From contig DGGQ01000013.1 of the NCBI GenBank assembly GCA_002392275.1, positions 1,011 to 38,872 of the forward strand: 37,862 bases of DNA, given 5' to 3'. Under the pieces are notes generated by a model. The model saw nothing but the letters and a program-made list of their open reading frames with translations. It did not search any database and had not been told where the DNA came from. Shown piece by piece: positions 1 through 8,223 of this stretch. The position numbers and the translations under genes are program-made. The DNA comes from Treponema sp. UBA3870 (GTDB taxonomy: Bacteria; Spirochaetota; Spirochaetia; Treponematales; Treponemataceae). The number at the start of each line of letters is the position of its first letter. Position 1 is the stretch's first letter.

Positions 1-270
1 AGCAATGTGGCGGACGAGGTGGCTTGGTTCTCGGAAAACAGCACGGACAGAACCCACGAGGTCTGCGCAAAAAATGCGAACGGGTTTGGCCTCTACGACA
101 TGAGTGGAAATGTCTACGAATGGTGCTGGGATGCACTTGATACCGAAAGATATTTCTGTGGTGGATGTTGGAAAAGCAAACCGAGCAGCTGCGCAATCGA
201 TTGCCTCAGAACCCACGACCCAAGCGACAGAATGAAACTCTTCGGCTTCCGTGTCGTCCGCTCGGTGTGA
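1..270 (+). CDS. Formylglycine-generating enzyme (SUMF1/FGE-sulfatase) family protein, 3' part only
   Basis: The reading frame is open from the first base of the window and ends at TGA 268-270, so only the last 89 residues are visible. The stretch NGFGLYDMSGNVYEWCWD followed by a C-terminal GFRVVRS is the hallmark of the FGE-sulfatase/SUMF1 fold, where GLxDMxGNVxEW and GFRxxR form the end of the domain. Family members either oxidise a cysteine of sulfatases to formylglycine or, very often in bacteria, act as C-type-lectin-like or iron-dependent enzymes of unknown substrate. Treponema genomes often carry many copies as envelope proteins. The catalytic cysteine region and any signal peptide lie outside the window, so the exact role cannot be decided. 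Several cysteines (CGGCW and SSCAIDC) are present in the visible part. A terminator-like hairpin follows directly. Confidence 0.85.
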   Translation, partial: SNVADEVAWFSENSTDRTHEVCAKNANGFGLYDMSGNVYEWCWDALDTERYFCGGCWKSKPSSCAIDCLRTHDPSDRMKLFGFRVVRSV

Positions 271-274
271 TTTA

Positions 275-321
275 GGGACCCGCTGATTAATACACGAAGC
301 ACTAATCGACGGTTCCCTTTT
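275..321 (+). terminator. Probable rho-independent terminator after the FGE-family gene
   Basis: Imperfect long hairpin: GGGACCCG and TGATTA in the left arm pair with TAATC and CGGTTCCC in the right arm. The loop is about 13 nt, and a short T run (318-321) and further T-rich sequence follow. It lies between the converging FGE-family gene and tex. Confidence 0.55.
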
Positions 322-326
322 GTCCT

Positions 327-2690
327 TTATTTTTTCAAAAGCATCGCAAACGGATTGTATTTCATTCCGTCATCGCTTCCGAAATTCTGTTTCGGCTGAG
401 ACCTTGGTCTGTCACCGTTTTTACCGGATGATGAACCGTTTTTCTTAACCACGACGACACGCTTTTTTGTTCCGCCTGATGATGCGCTTCCCGTTGATGA
501 AGATCCCGGCATCCGTGTTGCGGCATCGCTCTTCAATGAAAGCGAAATCCTCTTTCTGTCTTTGTCCAGATCGATGATTGTGAATTCCTTTACGTCACCA
601 ACTTTCACGACATCCATCGGGTCGCTCACAAAGTCGTCGCTGAGTTCGCTTATGTGAATCAAGCCAGTCTCGTGAAGTCCGATATCAACAAAAGCTCCGA
701 AATCAACTACATTGCGGATTTTGCCTGTGACTTTCATTCCCACGGTCAAATCTTCAAAAGCGACGACACCCTTCTGCATGATTGGTGCGGGATATCCATC
801 GCGCGGGTCGCGGTTCGGTTTTGCAAGCTCGTCGATTATGTCATTGATTGTCTGCTCGCCGACTCCGTATTTTTCTTCCATCTCTTTTTTTGCTGCGGCT
901 GTAATCTTGTCACCGCTTTTTACCAACGGAAGAACTTCGCTCGCAACCGCATAGTTTTCCGGGTGGACCCAGGTGTTGTCAAGCGGATTTGAGCTTTCCG
1001 GAATCTTCAAAAATCCTGCGCACTGCTCGAACGCCTTTGGTCCAAGTCCGCTGACTTTTTTCAAATCCTCGCGGCTGGTGATTTTTCCGTTCGCGTCACG
1101 GTATGCGACAATCTTTTTTGCAAGGCTTGAGTTGATTCCCGAAACATATTTCAAAAGCGATGCGGATGCCGTGTTGAGGTTCACACCCACCTGGTTTACG
1201 ACGGAGCCTACAACCTCGTCCAGCTTGTCGGAAAGTTTTTTCTGGTTCACGTCATGCTGATAGAGGCCCACGCCGATTGCCTTCGGGTCAATCTTCACAA
1301 GCTCCGCAAGAGGATCCTGAAGTCTGCGGCCCATGCTGATTGCTCCACGGATTGTCAAATCAAGGTCTGGGAATTCTTCGCGCGCAATGTCTGATGCCGA
1401 ATAAACGGATGCGCCTGACTCATCGACCACAGTGTAGCGCACGTCCGGGTAGTTTTCGGAAATCACCTTGCTTACGATTGCCTGAACTTCCTGGCTTCCG
1501 GTTCCATTACCGACAGCGACAACCTGGATTGCATATTTTCTGATTGCGTCCTTCACAGCGTTGTATGAGCCATCCGGATCCGTCACTTGCTTAATCAGGA
1601 AGTAGCCCAGATATTTTCCGGTCTCGTCAAGGGCGGCACATTTTGTTCCGGTTCTGATTCCGGGGTCCACGCCAAGAACGCGGCTTCCCTTGATTGGCTG
1701 TGTCATAAGAAGATTTTTAAGGTTCTCGCTGAACACCCCGATTCCATGCTCGTCGGCCTCATCAAATTCATCGCTTCTGATTTCACGAAGAACTGCCGGG
1801 CTCAAAAGACGGACGATACCATCCTCAATTGCGTCTGCATGATATTTGTTGTGGATTGTCTGCTTTGAAGAAACTTCCTTGACCGCTGAATCGACATCGA
1901 CATCGAGAGTCACTTCAAGCGCACCCTCACGCTCGGCTCTGTTGATTGCAAGAATCCTGTGCGGCTTCACCTGATTGAGAGGCTCGCTGTAGTCCCAGTA
2001 CATCTTGTATGTGGAAGTCTTTTCGGCTGTTTCGGCATCCTGTCCCTCTGGAACGATTCCCTTTGTGACGATTGTTCCGGTGGCCATGTAGAGGTCGTGG
2101 ACAGATTCGCGGTTCTTTGTGTCCTGGCTAATGCGCTCTGCGATTATGTCCTGAGCACCCTTGATTGCATCCTCGACAGTCGGAACATTCAGGGCTGCAT
2201 CCTCGGCATCGGTTTTTATGAATTCGGCGGCCTTTGCTTCAAATGCCTTGTCGTCAAGTTCAAGCATCGCGTCGGCAAGAGGGTCGAGTCCTTTTTCAAT
2301 GGCGACCATACCGCGGGTCTTCTTCTTTTTCTTGAACGGTGCCCACAAATCTTCAAGCTCCGTCATTGTCTTTGCGTTCATGGCGGCGTTGTAGAGGCTT
2401 TCGGTCAGCTTGTTCTGTGCGAAAATCCCCTTCACTATTTCAAGACGGCGTTCCTCAAGATTCTTGTATGAAGTAAAAAGATGGTCGCAATCACGGACCT
2501 GTACCTCATCAAGGGAGCCGTGCTTTTCCTTGCGGTAACGTGCGATAAAAGGAATGGTGCATCCTTCTGCAACCAAACTGATAACGGCGCTGACCTGCGA
2601 AATATTGATGTTCAGCTCGCCGGCGATTTTTTTCATGATGTCAACTTCATTAACTGAAAGCGCATCGATTTGTTCTTGTGTGAATTCCAT
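327..2690 (-). CDS. tex: Tex, S1-domain RNA-binding transcription accessory protein
   Basis: A 787-residue protein of the usual Tex size. The N-terminal half is the helical Tex region containing IPFIARYRKE (about residues 48-57). A YqgF/RNase H-like domain follows, with VLGVDPGIRTGTKCAALD near residue 340. A helix-hairpin-helix segment comes next (LLKYVSGINSSLAKKIVAYR and KKVSGLGPKAFEQCAGFL). The S1 RNA-binding domain (about 655-727) contains GKIRNVVDFGAFVDIG. Tex binds nucleic acid and RNA polymerase and influences transcription and stress physiology; its exact function is not settled. The last ~60 residues form a Ser/Gly/Lys-rich, probably disordered tail ending in NPFAMLLKK. The gene lies 12 nt downstream of the cyclase gene. 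The start at 2690 has no Shine-Dalgarno. A candidate promoter inside the cyclase 3' end places a -10 box 9 nt before the ATG. Confidence 0.96.
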   Translation of the reverse strand: MEFTQEQIDALSVNEVDIMKKIAGELNINISQVSAVISLVAEGCTIPFIARYRKEKHGSLDEVQVRDCDHLFTSYKNLEERRLEIVKGIFAQNKLTESLYNAAMNAKTMTELEDLWAPFKKKKKTRGMVAIEKGLDPLADAMLELDDKAFEAKAAEFIKTDAEDAALNVPTVEDAIKGAQDIIAERISQDTKNRESVHDLYMATGTIVTKGIVPEGQDAETAEKTSTYKMYWDYSEPLNQVKPHRILAINRAEREGALEVTLDVDVDSAVKEVSSKQTIHNKYHADAIEDGIVRLLSPAVLREIRSDEFDEADEHGIGVFSENLKNLLMTQPIKGSRVLGVDPGIRTGTKCAALDETGKYLGYFLIKQVTDPDGSYNAVKDAIRKYAIQVVAVGNGTGSQEVQAIVSKVISENYPDVRYTVVDESGASVYSASDIAREEFPDLDLTIRGAISMGRRLQDPLAELVKIDPKAIGVGLYQHDVNQKKLSDKLDEVVGSVVNQVGVNLNTASASLLKYVSGINSSLAKKIVAYRDANGKITSREDLKKVSGLGPKAFEQCAGFLKIPESSNPLDNTWVHPENYAVASEVLPLVKSGDKITAAAKKEMEEKYGVGEQTINDIIDELAKPNRDPRDGYPAPIMQKGVVAFEDLTVGMKVTGKIRNVVDFGAFVDIGLHETGLIHISELSDDFVSDPMDVVKVGDVKEFTIIDLDKDRKRISLSLKSDAATRMPGSSSTGSASSGGTKKRVVVVKKNGSSSGKNGDRPRSQPKQNFGSDDGMKYNPFAMLLKK

Positions 2691-2699
2691 AGGGAATCT

Positions 2700-2728
2700 A
2701 TTTTAAGGATTTGCCCCATGATTTTCAA
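2700..2728 (-). promoter_or_regulatory. Candidate sigma-70-type promoter for tex
   Basis: Read on the minus strand: TTGAAA (2728-2723), 17-nt spacer, TAAAAT (2705-2700), then 9 nt to the tex ATG. It lies in the 3' end of the cyclase gene. If used, the tex mRNA would have almost no 5' leader. Confidence 0.45.
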
Positions 2729-4253
2729 GAGGGTTGCCCGAATCCGTAAAAAGCCTGACCTTTTCCTTGCGGCCTCGGATTTCGGATTCATCGACAAAGA
2801 CAAAATCCTGTCCCGGAATCTCTTTTGCGGTGCTTTCGGAAATCAGTAAATCTTTTTTGTAGATTTTGCAAAGTCCCTCGATTCTGCTCGCGGTGTTCAC
2901 TGTGTCCCCAATCACGGTGTATTCCATGCGGTTTGTTGCCCCGATGTTTCCCGCAAGAACCGAACCTGTGTGAAGTCCAATCCCGAATCGGATTTCCGGC
3001 AAACCTTCCTGGGAAAATTTTTTGTTCATCTCGACAAGCTCCCGCCTCATGTCGCAGGCAGAAAGCCAGGCATCCTTCGCGTGTGTATTTGTCCTGACCG
3101 GTGCACCGAACAGAGCCATGACCGCGTCCCCGATGTATTTGTTTATGACTCCGTTGTGGGCCGCTATGCATTTTTCAAGCCCGGTAAAATATTCGTTCAA
3201 AAAAGAGACGATGCGTTCAGGCTCCATGTTTTCGGAAAGGGTCGTGAATCCACGGATGTCGCAGAACATTACGGTGACGTCGACAGTCTCTCCGCCAAGG
3301 GCAACGTTTTCGTTCAAAAGATAGTCGCGGATCTGAGGCGTTACGATTTTTCCGAAAGTGTCCCGCATGAACTCCTTTTCCTTGAGCGAGCGTGCCATGG
3401 AATTGAATGAGTCGCCAAGAACGCCCATCTCGTCGTTGGAGCAGATTACGGTCTTCAAATCGTAGTTTCCGTTTGAAATCTGGTTTGCGCTGTCGGTGAG
3501 TTTCTGGAGCGGCTTCTGGAAAAATCTTGAAATCAGTATGGTCAGAATCAGCCCGATAAAAAGCAGCATTCCCGCGTAGATGAAATCGGAGTAGTCGGGA
3601 ATTTCCATGTTGTACTGCTTGACGCAGAAAATCCGTATGAGCAAAAATGACGTTGGGAAAACAGCTGCCGAAAAAAAGTAGAACAGGAAGATGTTTTTAA
3701 TGGAAGAAAGCGACATGCGCTCAGTGCCGGAGATGTTTCCGTCCGGGTAGATTTCGGGAAGCACAATGTTTCTGTTCAAAGTCTCAAGCGTGAAGTATGT
3801 GAGCGTGAACGAGAACATCGAAAGGAAAATGTACGACGCAAGGGATGGAATCACTATTGGTGTGATTGGCACGCTGTGCTGGGTGCGGAAGATAATCAGG
3901 AACACGGATTCAAGAATAAGATTGCAAATCCAACCGGTAATTCCCCGCAATGCAAACGCGCCCGGAATGTGGACCCTGACCCTGATGTACTCTTTGTCGG
4001 CGGGGCTTCGTCTGAATGCTTTCATTGAATATAAAACGCACAATACAACCGGGATGAAATAGCAGAGCAGGTTTACGGAGTTTATTATTTTTTCATGTCG
4101 TCCCAGAAACTCTTCCCACAAATCCAGGGTCACGGACTTTGGCATGGGAAAGTGTGAAATGTTCGTGGACAGAACAGCCAGAACGTTCGCCACAATACAG
4201 ATGAGACCATAAAAATAAACGTGCCATTTTGCAAAAAATTTCTTGAATTTCAT
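2703..4253 (-). CDS. Membrane-bound class III adenylate cyclase with HAMP domain
   Basis: A 516-residue protein. The N-terminal part has about six hydrophobic segments (near residues 12-30, 57-78, 105-122, 130-152, 188-210, 225-242). A HAMP linker follows (FFQKPLQKLTDSANQISNGN, about 243-295), then a class III nucleotidyl cyclase domain (about 320-490). Metal-binding aspartates are in VMFCDIRGFT and NKYIGDAVMALFG. The transition-state arginine is in DTVNTASRIEG. The lysine of NKYIGD and the threonine of EYTVIGD are the adenine-specifying pair, so cAMP rather than cGMP is the expected product. The architecture suggests that an input at the membrane controls cytoplasmic cAMP synthesis. It lies between the GH5 gene upstream (42-nt gap) and tex downstream. 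The start at 4253 has no Shine-Dalgarno and a -10 box 6 nt upstream, suggesting a leaderless transcript. Confidence 0.94.
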   Translation of the reverse strand: MKFKKFFAKWHVYFYGLICIVANVLAVLSTNISHFPMPKSVTLDLWEEFLGRHEKIINSVNLLCYFIPVVLCVLYSMKAFRRSPADKEYIRVRVHIPGAFALRGITGWICNLILESVFLIIFRTQHSVPITPIVIPSLASYIFLSMFSFTLTYFTLETLNRNIVLPEIYPDGNISGTERMSLSSIKNIFLFYFFSAAVFPTSFLLIRIFCVKQYNMEIPDYSDFIYAGMLLFIGLILTILISRFFQKPLQKLTDSANQISNGNYDLKTVICSNDEMGVLGDSFNSMARSLKEKEFMRDTFGKIVTPQIRDYLLNENVALGGETVDVTVMFCDIRGFTTLSENMEPERIVSFLNEYFTGLEKCIAAHNGVINKYIGDAVMALFGAPVRTNTHAKDAWLSACDMRRELVEMNKKFSQEGLPEIRFGIGLHTGSVLAGNIGATNRMEYTVIGDTVNTASRIEGLCKIYKKDLLISESTAKEIPGQDFVFVDESEIRGRKEKVRLFTDSGNPLENHGANP

Positions 4254-4259
4254 TGTTCA

Positions 4260-4287
4260 ATTATAATTCAAATGGCACATTTATCAA
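4260..4287 (-). promoter_or_regulatory. Promoter of the adenylate cyclase gene, probably leaderless
   Basis: On the minus strand: TTGATA (4287-4282), 16-nt spacer, TATAAT (4265-4260), then TGAACA and the ATG at 4253. The expected transcription start coincides with the A of the start codon. Confidence 0.7.
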
Positions 4288-4295
4288 AGTTTTTT

Positions 4296-5339
4296 TTAGT
4301 TCTTTGAAATTATGGCTTCGCGGATTGGGTCGTAGTGGGAATCTGCAAGTCCGAAATCCTTTGCCTTGTAGTTCCAGAGTGAGCGGCCTATTCCATGCTT
4401 TTCCAATGCCTTGTGGATGTCGTCGAGCCATCTGAGTGTATCCTCGACCGGTGCCCTGTCGATTACTCCATACTCGCCACAGTAGAGTGGGACGTTCTTT
4501 TTTTCTGCCGTGTCCAATGCGGGCTTGAAAAGATACTCAAAAAAGTTTTCGTCTATCTGGAGAGTGTCCATGGATTTATCAAAAATCGCTCCCTGACTGG
4601 CCTGCGGAATCAATCTGCTTTTTTCGCGGATGTAGTCGATTGAAGGTCCTGGGTACGAGACTTCAAAATCCGGCGGCATCTTTTCGACCCAATGGGCTTT
4701 CTGATGGGTAAACACAAGCGGCTCGTAGCAGTGGAAAGTGAAGACCGTCTTTTCATCGACAGGGACATCGATTCCAGGGACGGCTGACACGCTGTTGTAG
4801 TTCACACCACCGACAACAATCCATGAGTCCGGCGCGAAGAGTCTGATTGTCTTGATTGCATTTGTCGCGATACGGTTCCAGTCGGCTTCGACCTCCGGGT
4901 TCACGATTTCGTTCAAAAGTTCAAAGGCCAGCATGTCATGAAGATGTCCATAACGCTCCGCAAGGAAGCTCCAGATTTTAAAGAAAATGTTCTGAAGGGG
5001 TGCGCTTTTAAAAAATGAGTCAGGCTCCTTTACGGCGTTCTTATCGAACATGTAGCCTTTGGTCTTGTGCAAATCCAGAATCACGTTGAGGCCATATTTT
5101 TTGCACCATGATATGCAGTCGTCAATGTGCCTGAATCCTGACGGGAGAAAAAATCCGTTGTCGTCCAAAATCAGCTCGTAATCCAAAGGAAGACGCACGT
5201 GGTCATAATTCCAACCCGCAATCCGCCTTATGTCCTCCTCTGTGATAAAATTGTTGTAATGGTCATCGGTGTACTCAACGCACTGTGAAATCCATCCGCC
5301 AAGGTTCACACCCTTCTGGAATCCGGTAAATTTTCTCAT
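4296..5339 (-). CDS. Glycoside hydrolase family 5 glucanase, cytoplasmic
   Basis: A 347-residue single-domain GH5 enzyme (retaining TIM barrel). It opens with FQKGVNLGGW, a motif typical of exo-beta-1,3-glucanase-like GH5 proteins. The acid/base glutamate is E144 in FELLNEIVNP and the nucleophile is E289 in YCGEYG. It has no signal peptide or lipobox, so it should act inside the cell on imported oligosaccharides. I chose the ATG at 5339 because AAGGGGG lies 4 nt upstream; the open frame extends 27 codons further, to 5420, through leader-like repeat sequence. It is divergent from the exported GH16 gene, which suggests a shared beta-glucan pathway. Substrate beta-1,3-glucan is an inference from the motif and the neighbour; cellulase or mannanase activity cannot be excluded. 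Confidence 0.9.
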   Translation of the reverse strand: MRKFTGFQKGVNLGGWISQCVEYTDDHYNNFITEEDIRRIAGWNYDHVRLPLDYELILDDNGFFLPSGFRHIDDCISWCKKYGLNVILDLHKTKGYMFDKNAVKEPDSFFKSAPLQNIFFKIWSFLAERYGHLHDMLAFELLNEIVNPEVEADWNRIATNAIKTIRLFAPDSWIVVGGVNYNSVSAVPGIDVPVDEKTVFTFHCYEPLVFTHQKAHWVEKMPPDFEVSYPGPSIDYIREKSRLIPQASQGAIFDKSMDTLQIDENFFEYLFKPALDTAEKKNVPLYCGEYGVIDRAPVEDTLRWLDDIHKALEKHGIGRSLWNYKAKDFGLADSHYDPIREAIISKN

Positions 5340-5371
5340 GTTTCCCCCTTTGTCCGTAGGCAGTAGGCAAG

Positions 5372-5396
5372 CTCTAAAAACTGAAGTTTTTTCGAG
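5372..5396. repeat. CTCTAAAAA-type stem-loop in the GH5 leader
   Basis: CTCTAAAAACT (5372-5382) pairs with AGTTTTTTCGAG (5385-5396) around a very short loop. Similar AT-rich stem-loops beginning CTCTAAAAA occur at 32010-32042 and within 37772-37811. Confidence 0.5.
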
Positions 5397-5455
5397 GTTC
5401 CCCGTAGGCTTTTCCGCCATCGGATGATTTTATTATAAGCGAAATTCAGCGGAAA

Positions 5456-5483
5456 AATATAAAATTTATGATGAAAATATCAA
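5456..5483 (-). promoter_or_regulatory. Candidate promoter of the GH5 gene
   Basis: Minus strand TTGATA (5483-5478), 16-nt spacer, TATATT (5461-5456). An alternative -10 box TATAAT lies at 5437-5432 but has a poor -35. Either would give a leader of about 90-110 nt that includes the 5372-5396 stem-loop. Confidence 0.35.
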
Positions 5484-5524
5484 TAATATGTTGATTTTTT
5501 GCAAATGAAAACGGTTCGCACAAG

Positions 5525-5555
5525 TTTTTGGGATGGGGCGGTGATTTTTGGGATG
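5525..5555. repeat. Direct repeat pair TTTTTGGGATG, 20-bp spacing
   Basis: TTTTTGGGATG occurs at 5525-5535 and again at 5545-5555, two helical turns apart, between the GH5 and GH16 genes. Possible operator for a dimeric regulator (inference). Confidence 0.5.
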
Positions 5556-5600
5556 AGTAGATAAAATACAGAGGGCTTTTTTCCTCCGCGACCAAAAAAT

Positions 5601-5630
5601 TATGGCAGGATTCTAAAATTTATGGCAGGA
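5601..5630. repeat. Direct repeat pair TATGGCAGGA, 20-bp spacing
   Basis: TATGGCAGGA occurs at 5601-5610 and 5621-5630, each preceded by an A/T-rich AAATT-like segment. The 20-bp period equals that of the 5525/5545 pair. Confidence 0.5.
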
Positions 5631-5755
5631 ATTTAATATTTTTCGATGGAAGCACGGCTGATAATGGACTTGGTTTTGGGGAACGCTGGATTCATGGGCG
5701 TTTTCTTGTAAAAGGGCGTGCGATTTACGTCCGTTCAAAAGTCTTGGAGGCGGAT

Positions 5756-8023
5756 ATGAAAGTTTTGAAGATTGCGGCTGGGGTTTTGGCTGCGGCATCC
5801 ATTTTTGCGGGCTGCTCAAAAAATCAGGCTGCGAATGTTCCATCTGGGGAAGTGGCGAGCGGGCCGGTTGAGTATACGGAGGCCGACCTTGTTTGGTTCG
5901 ATGATTTTAATGGAAGCAAGCTGGACACTAAGAGCTGGAACTATGAATTCCACGAGCCGGGCTGGGTGAACAACGAGCTCCAGTCCTACGATGATTCTGC
6001 TGAGAACACCTATGTCAAGGACGGATTCCTTGTGATTCAGCCAATCAAGAAAGTTGCCGAAGACGGGACTGTTTCATATACATCCGGTCGTGTGAACACA
6101 CAGGGAAAACACGCGTTCACTTACGGTCGATTCGAGGCGCGTCTTAAGGTTCCGACGGGACAGGGCTATCTTCCCGCATTCTGGATGATGCCGGATGACG
6201 AGAGTTTTTACGGTCAGTGGCCAAAGTGCGGCGAAATCGACATCATGGAAGTGCTCGGTCACCAGACAGACACTCTCTACGGTACGCTCCATTTTGGCGA
6301 GCCACATTCCCAGGACCAGGGGACATACACTCTCTCAAGCGGAAACTTTGCGGACGAGTTCCATGTGTTCGCTCTTGAATGGGATCCGGGCGAAATTCGC
6401 CTCTACTGTGACGGAATCAAATACAAGACAATAAACGACTGGTACACAAAGAGACCCGGATTCGGCGAGGTGACTTATCCCGCTCCATTCGACCAGCCTT
6501 TCTACATGATTTTCAATGTCGCTGTCGGTGGAAACTGGCCGGGCTATCCTGATGCGACAACTCCTTTTGACGAAAGGGCGCAGATGGTTGTGGACTATGT
6601 TAAGGTCTACCAGAAAAAATATTACAACGAGGATGTCAAGAAACCCGCAAAGGCTGCCGTCCTTGATTCTGCTGCCGGAAACATGATTGTCGGTGACAGG
6701 GACAAATGGATTTTCCTGAACGCCCAGGGTGGTGACGGTCGACTGGAAGTCAATAACGGAAATCTCGACATCTATTCAGTGTCCGACGGTCCTGTTGAAT
6801 ACGCTGTGCAGGTTGTCCAGGGGCCGGTCCCGATGATCAAGGGGAATATCTACCGCTATTCCTTTGACGCGAGTGCCGAAGAGGAGAGGACTATAATTTC
6901 AACTGTGAGTGCGCCGGAGAGGGGATGGATTCGCTATTTCCCTGACACAAAGGTAAGTGTTGGACCAACTGAGCAGCATTTTTCATGGGACTTCACAATG
7001 ACCGATGATTCGGATGCCGAGGCTCGTCTTGAATACAACCTTGGTTCGCAGGGAAGTCTTGCGACGGTCCACATATCTAACATCTGCCTTGAAAAAATTG
7101 GTGTCGCGGATTTGAACAAGGGCGGTCTTGGGCTTCTCCCGGATGGAAACCTTGTGCACAACGGTCAGTTCCAGGAGGGCGAGGGCCGTCTTGAAAACTG
7201 GGATATTGAAAACAATGTCGGCGCGGAGATTTCCGTTACAAACATAAAGGGCGTGAGGGAGCTTAAGGTTTCAACTCCAAAGTCTGATGTCGCAAATGAC
7301 GCGGTGACTGTCTCCCAGAAAAATCTGTCGCTTCCTGGTGGAAAGGAACTTGTGCTTGCGTTTGATGCATATGCGTCAAAGACCAGCTACATTGATGTCG
7401 CGCTTGCTGATTTTGAGAAAACCGTGAAGCTTGGAAAAAAGAGCGCGCACTACGAGTTTGTGTACAACACGGAGCTTCCAATCAAGGCGGCACTTGTGTT
7501 CAAGGCTGCTGTATCTGGCGCGGATGTCTACATCGACAATGTTGTTGTTAAGGAAAACTCAATTCTTCTCAACGGTGGATTTGACAGCGGGCTTGCTGGA
7601 TGGGAACTCTACAGCCACGAAAATGCGGACAGCGAGGCAATTGCGGCGAACAACGCGGCTATCGTCTCAATCAACAAAACCGGAAACATGGACTGGATGG
7701 TTCAGCTGAAGCAGAGCAACATTCTGCTTGAAAAGGGAAAGAAGTACCGCGTCAAGCTTGAGGCAAAATCCGACATCGACAGAAAAATCATGTGGGCCTT
7801 GCAGCGCGACGGTTCCGGCGACGACAACTGGATTCCATATTCCGGGACACTTCTTCTGGATGTCTCAAGCTCGTCCCAGGTTTTTGAGCACACTTTCACA
7901 ATGGACTATGCCACAGACCCGAACGTAATTTTCACAATCTCCATGGGCGCGGTTGACGGAAAAGAAATTAACACGGCACACAGAGTCATAATCGAGTCAG
8001 TGAGTGTTGAGGAAATAAAGTAG
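5756..8023 (+). CDS. GH16 beta-glucanase (laminarinase/lichenase) lipoprotein with C-terminal carbohydrate-binding-like modules
   Basis: A 755-residue exported enzyme. A lipoprotein signal peptide ends in IFAGC with C20 as the lipidated residue. The GH16 domain (about residues 40-285) carries the catalytic motif GEIDIME, with nucleophile E160 and acid/base E165. An intact GEIDIME with the extra residue is typical of laminarinase-type (beta-1,3 or beta-1,3-1,4) enzymes. The remaining ~460 residues look like three jelly-roll modules of CBM4/9 type (about 300-460, 465-605, 608-755). The last two open with LLPDGNLVHNGQFQEGEG and SILLNGGFDSGLAGWELYSH, typical first strands of that fold. The start at ATG 5756 is set by GGAGG at 5746-5750; a TTG at 5744 is in frame but has no ribosome-binding site. 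It probably works at the cell surface, releasing oligosaccharides for the divergent GH5 enzyme. Confidence 0.94.
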   Translation: MKVLKIAAGVLAAASIFAGCSKNQAANVPSGEVASGPVEYTEADLVWFDDFNGSKLDTKSWNYEFHEPGWVNNELQSYDDSAENTYVKDGFLVIQPIKKVAEDGTVSYTSGRVNTQGKHAFTYGRFEARLKVPTGQGYLPAFWMMPDDESFYGQWPKCGEIDIMEVLGHQTDTLYGTLHFGEPHSQDQGTYTLSSGNFADEFHVFALEWDPGEIRLYCDGIKYKTINDWYTKRPGFGEVTYPAPFDQPFYMIFNVAVGGNWPGYPDATTPFDERAQMVVDYVKVYQKKYYNEDVKKPAKAAVLDSAAGNMIVGDRDKWIFLNAQGGDGRLEVNNGNLDIYSVSDGPVEYAVQVVQGPVPMIKGNIYRYSFDASAEEERTIISTVSAPERGWIRYFPDTKVSVGPTEQHFSWDFTMTDDSDAEARLEYNLGSQGSLATVHISNICLEKIGVADLNKGGLGLLPDGNLVHNGQFQEGEGRLENWDIENNVGAEISVTNIKGVRELKVSTPKSDVANDAVTVSQKNLSLPGGKELVLAFDAYASKTSYIDVALADFEKTVKLGKKSAHYEFVYNTELPIKAALVFKAAVSGADVYIDNVVVKENSILLNGGFDSGLAGWELYSHENADSEAIAANNAAIVSINKTGNMDWMVQLKQSNILLEKGKKYRVKLEAKSDIDRKIMWALQRDGSGDDNWIPYSGTLLLDVSSSSQVFEHTFTMDYATDPNVIFTISMGAVDGKEINTAHRVIIESVSVEEIK

Positions 8024-8050
8024 TAAAGTCTTTGAACTTTTCATAATAAG

Positions 8051-8081
8051 TCTGTCTGGAAATTTCAGTTTTCCGGACAGA
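8051..8081 (+). other. Stem-loop downstream of the GH16 gene
   Basis: TCTGTCTGGAAA (8051-8062) pairs with TTTTCCGGACAGA (8069-8081) around a short loop. It lacks a T run and could protect the mRNA 3' end ahead of the terminator at 8098. Confidence 0.5.
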
Positions 8082-8097
8082 TACAATCTCTCTCCTT

Positions 8098-8129
8098 GTC
8101 CCGGTGCTTTTCGGTGCCGGGACTTTTTT
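8098..8129 (+). terminator. Rho-independent terminator after the GH16 gene
   Basis: GTCCCGG (8098-8104) pairs with CCGGGAC (8117-8123), the loop holds a TGC/GGTG extension, and TTTTTT (8124-8129) follows. A strong, canonical terminator. The stretch 8130-8223 beyond it shows nothing I can name. Confidence 0.88.
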
Positions 8130-8223
8130 GTCGTCAGGGGAAGGAGATTTTATTGGAAAGCTATCGTTACAGGTTCACATGTCTAGACGCAAATATCAAT
8201 AAATGAAATAATAATTAAGGGAA

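Larger units (their letters stand above)
5340..5755. promoter_or_regulatory. Divergent control region between GH5 and GH16 genes
   Basis: About 415 bp without a credible gene. It contains an AT-rich promoter zone for the GH5 gene around 5430-5485 and a CTCTAAAAA stem-loop in its presumed leader (5372-5396). Two pairs of direct repeats are spaced exactly 20 bp apart (5525/5545 and 5601/5621). The GH16 ribosome-binding site GGAGG is at 5746-5750. No clear -35/-10 pair was found for GH16. Confidence 0.6.

Noticed and set aside
5341..5420. 27-residue N-terminal extension of the GH5 protein
   Set aside because: It has no signal-peptide character and passes through a stem-loop repeat; AAGGGGG supports the ATG at 5339.
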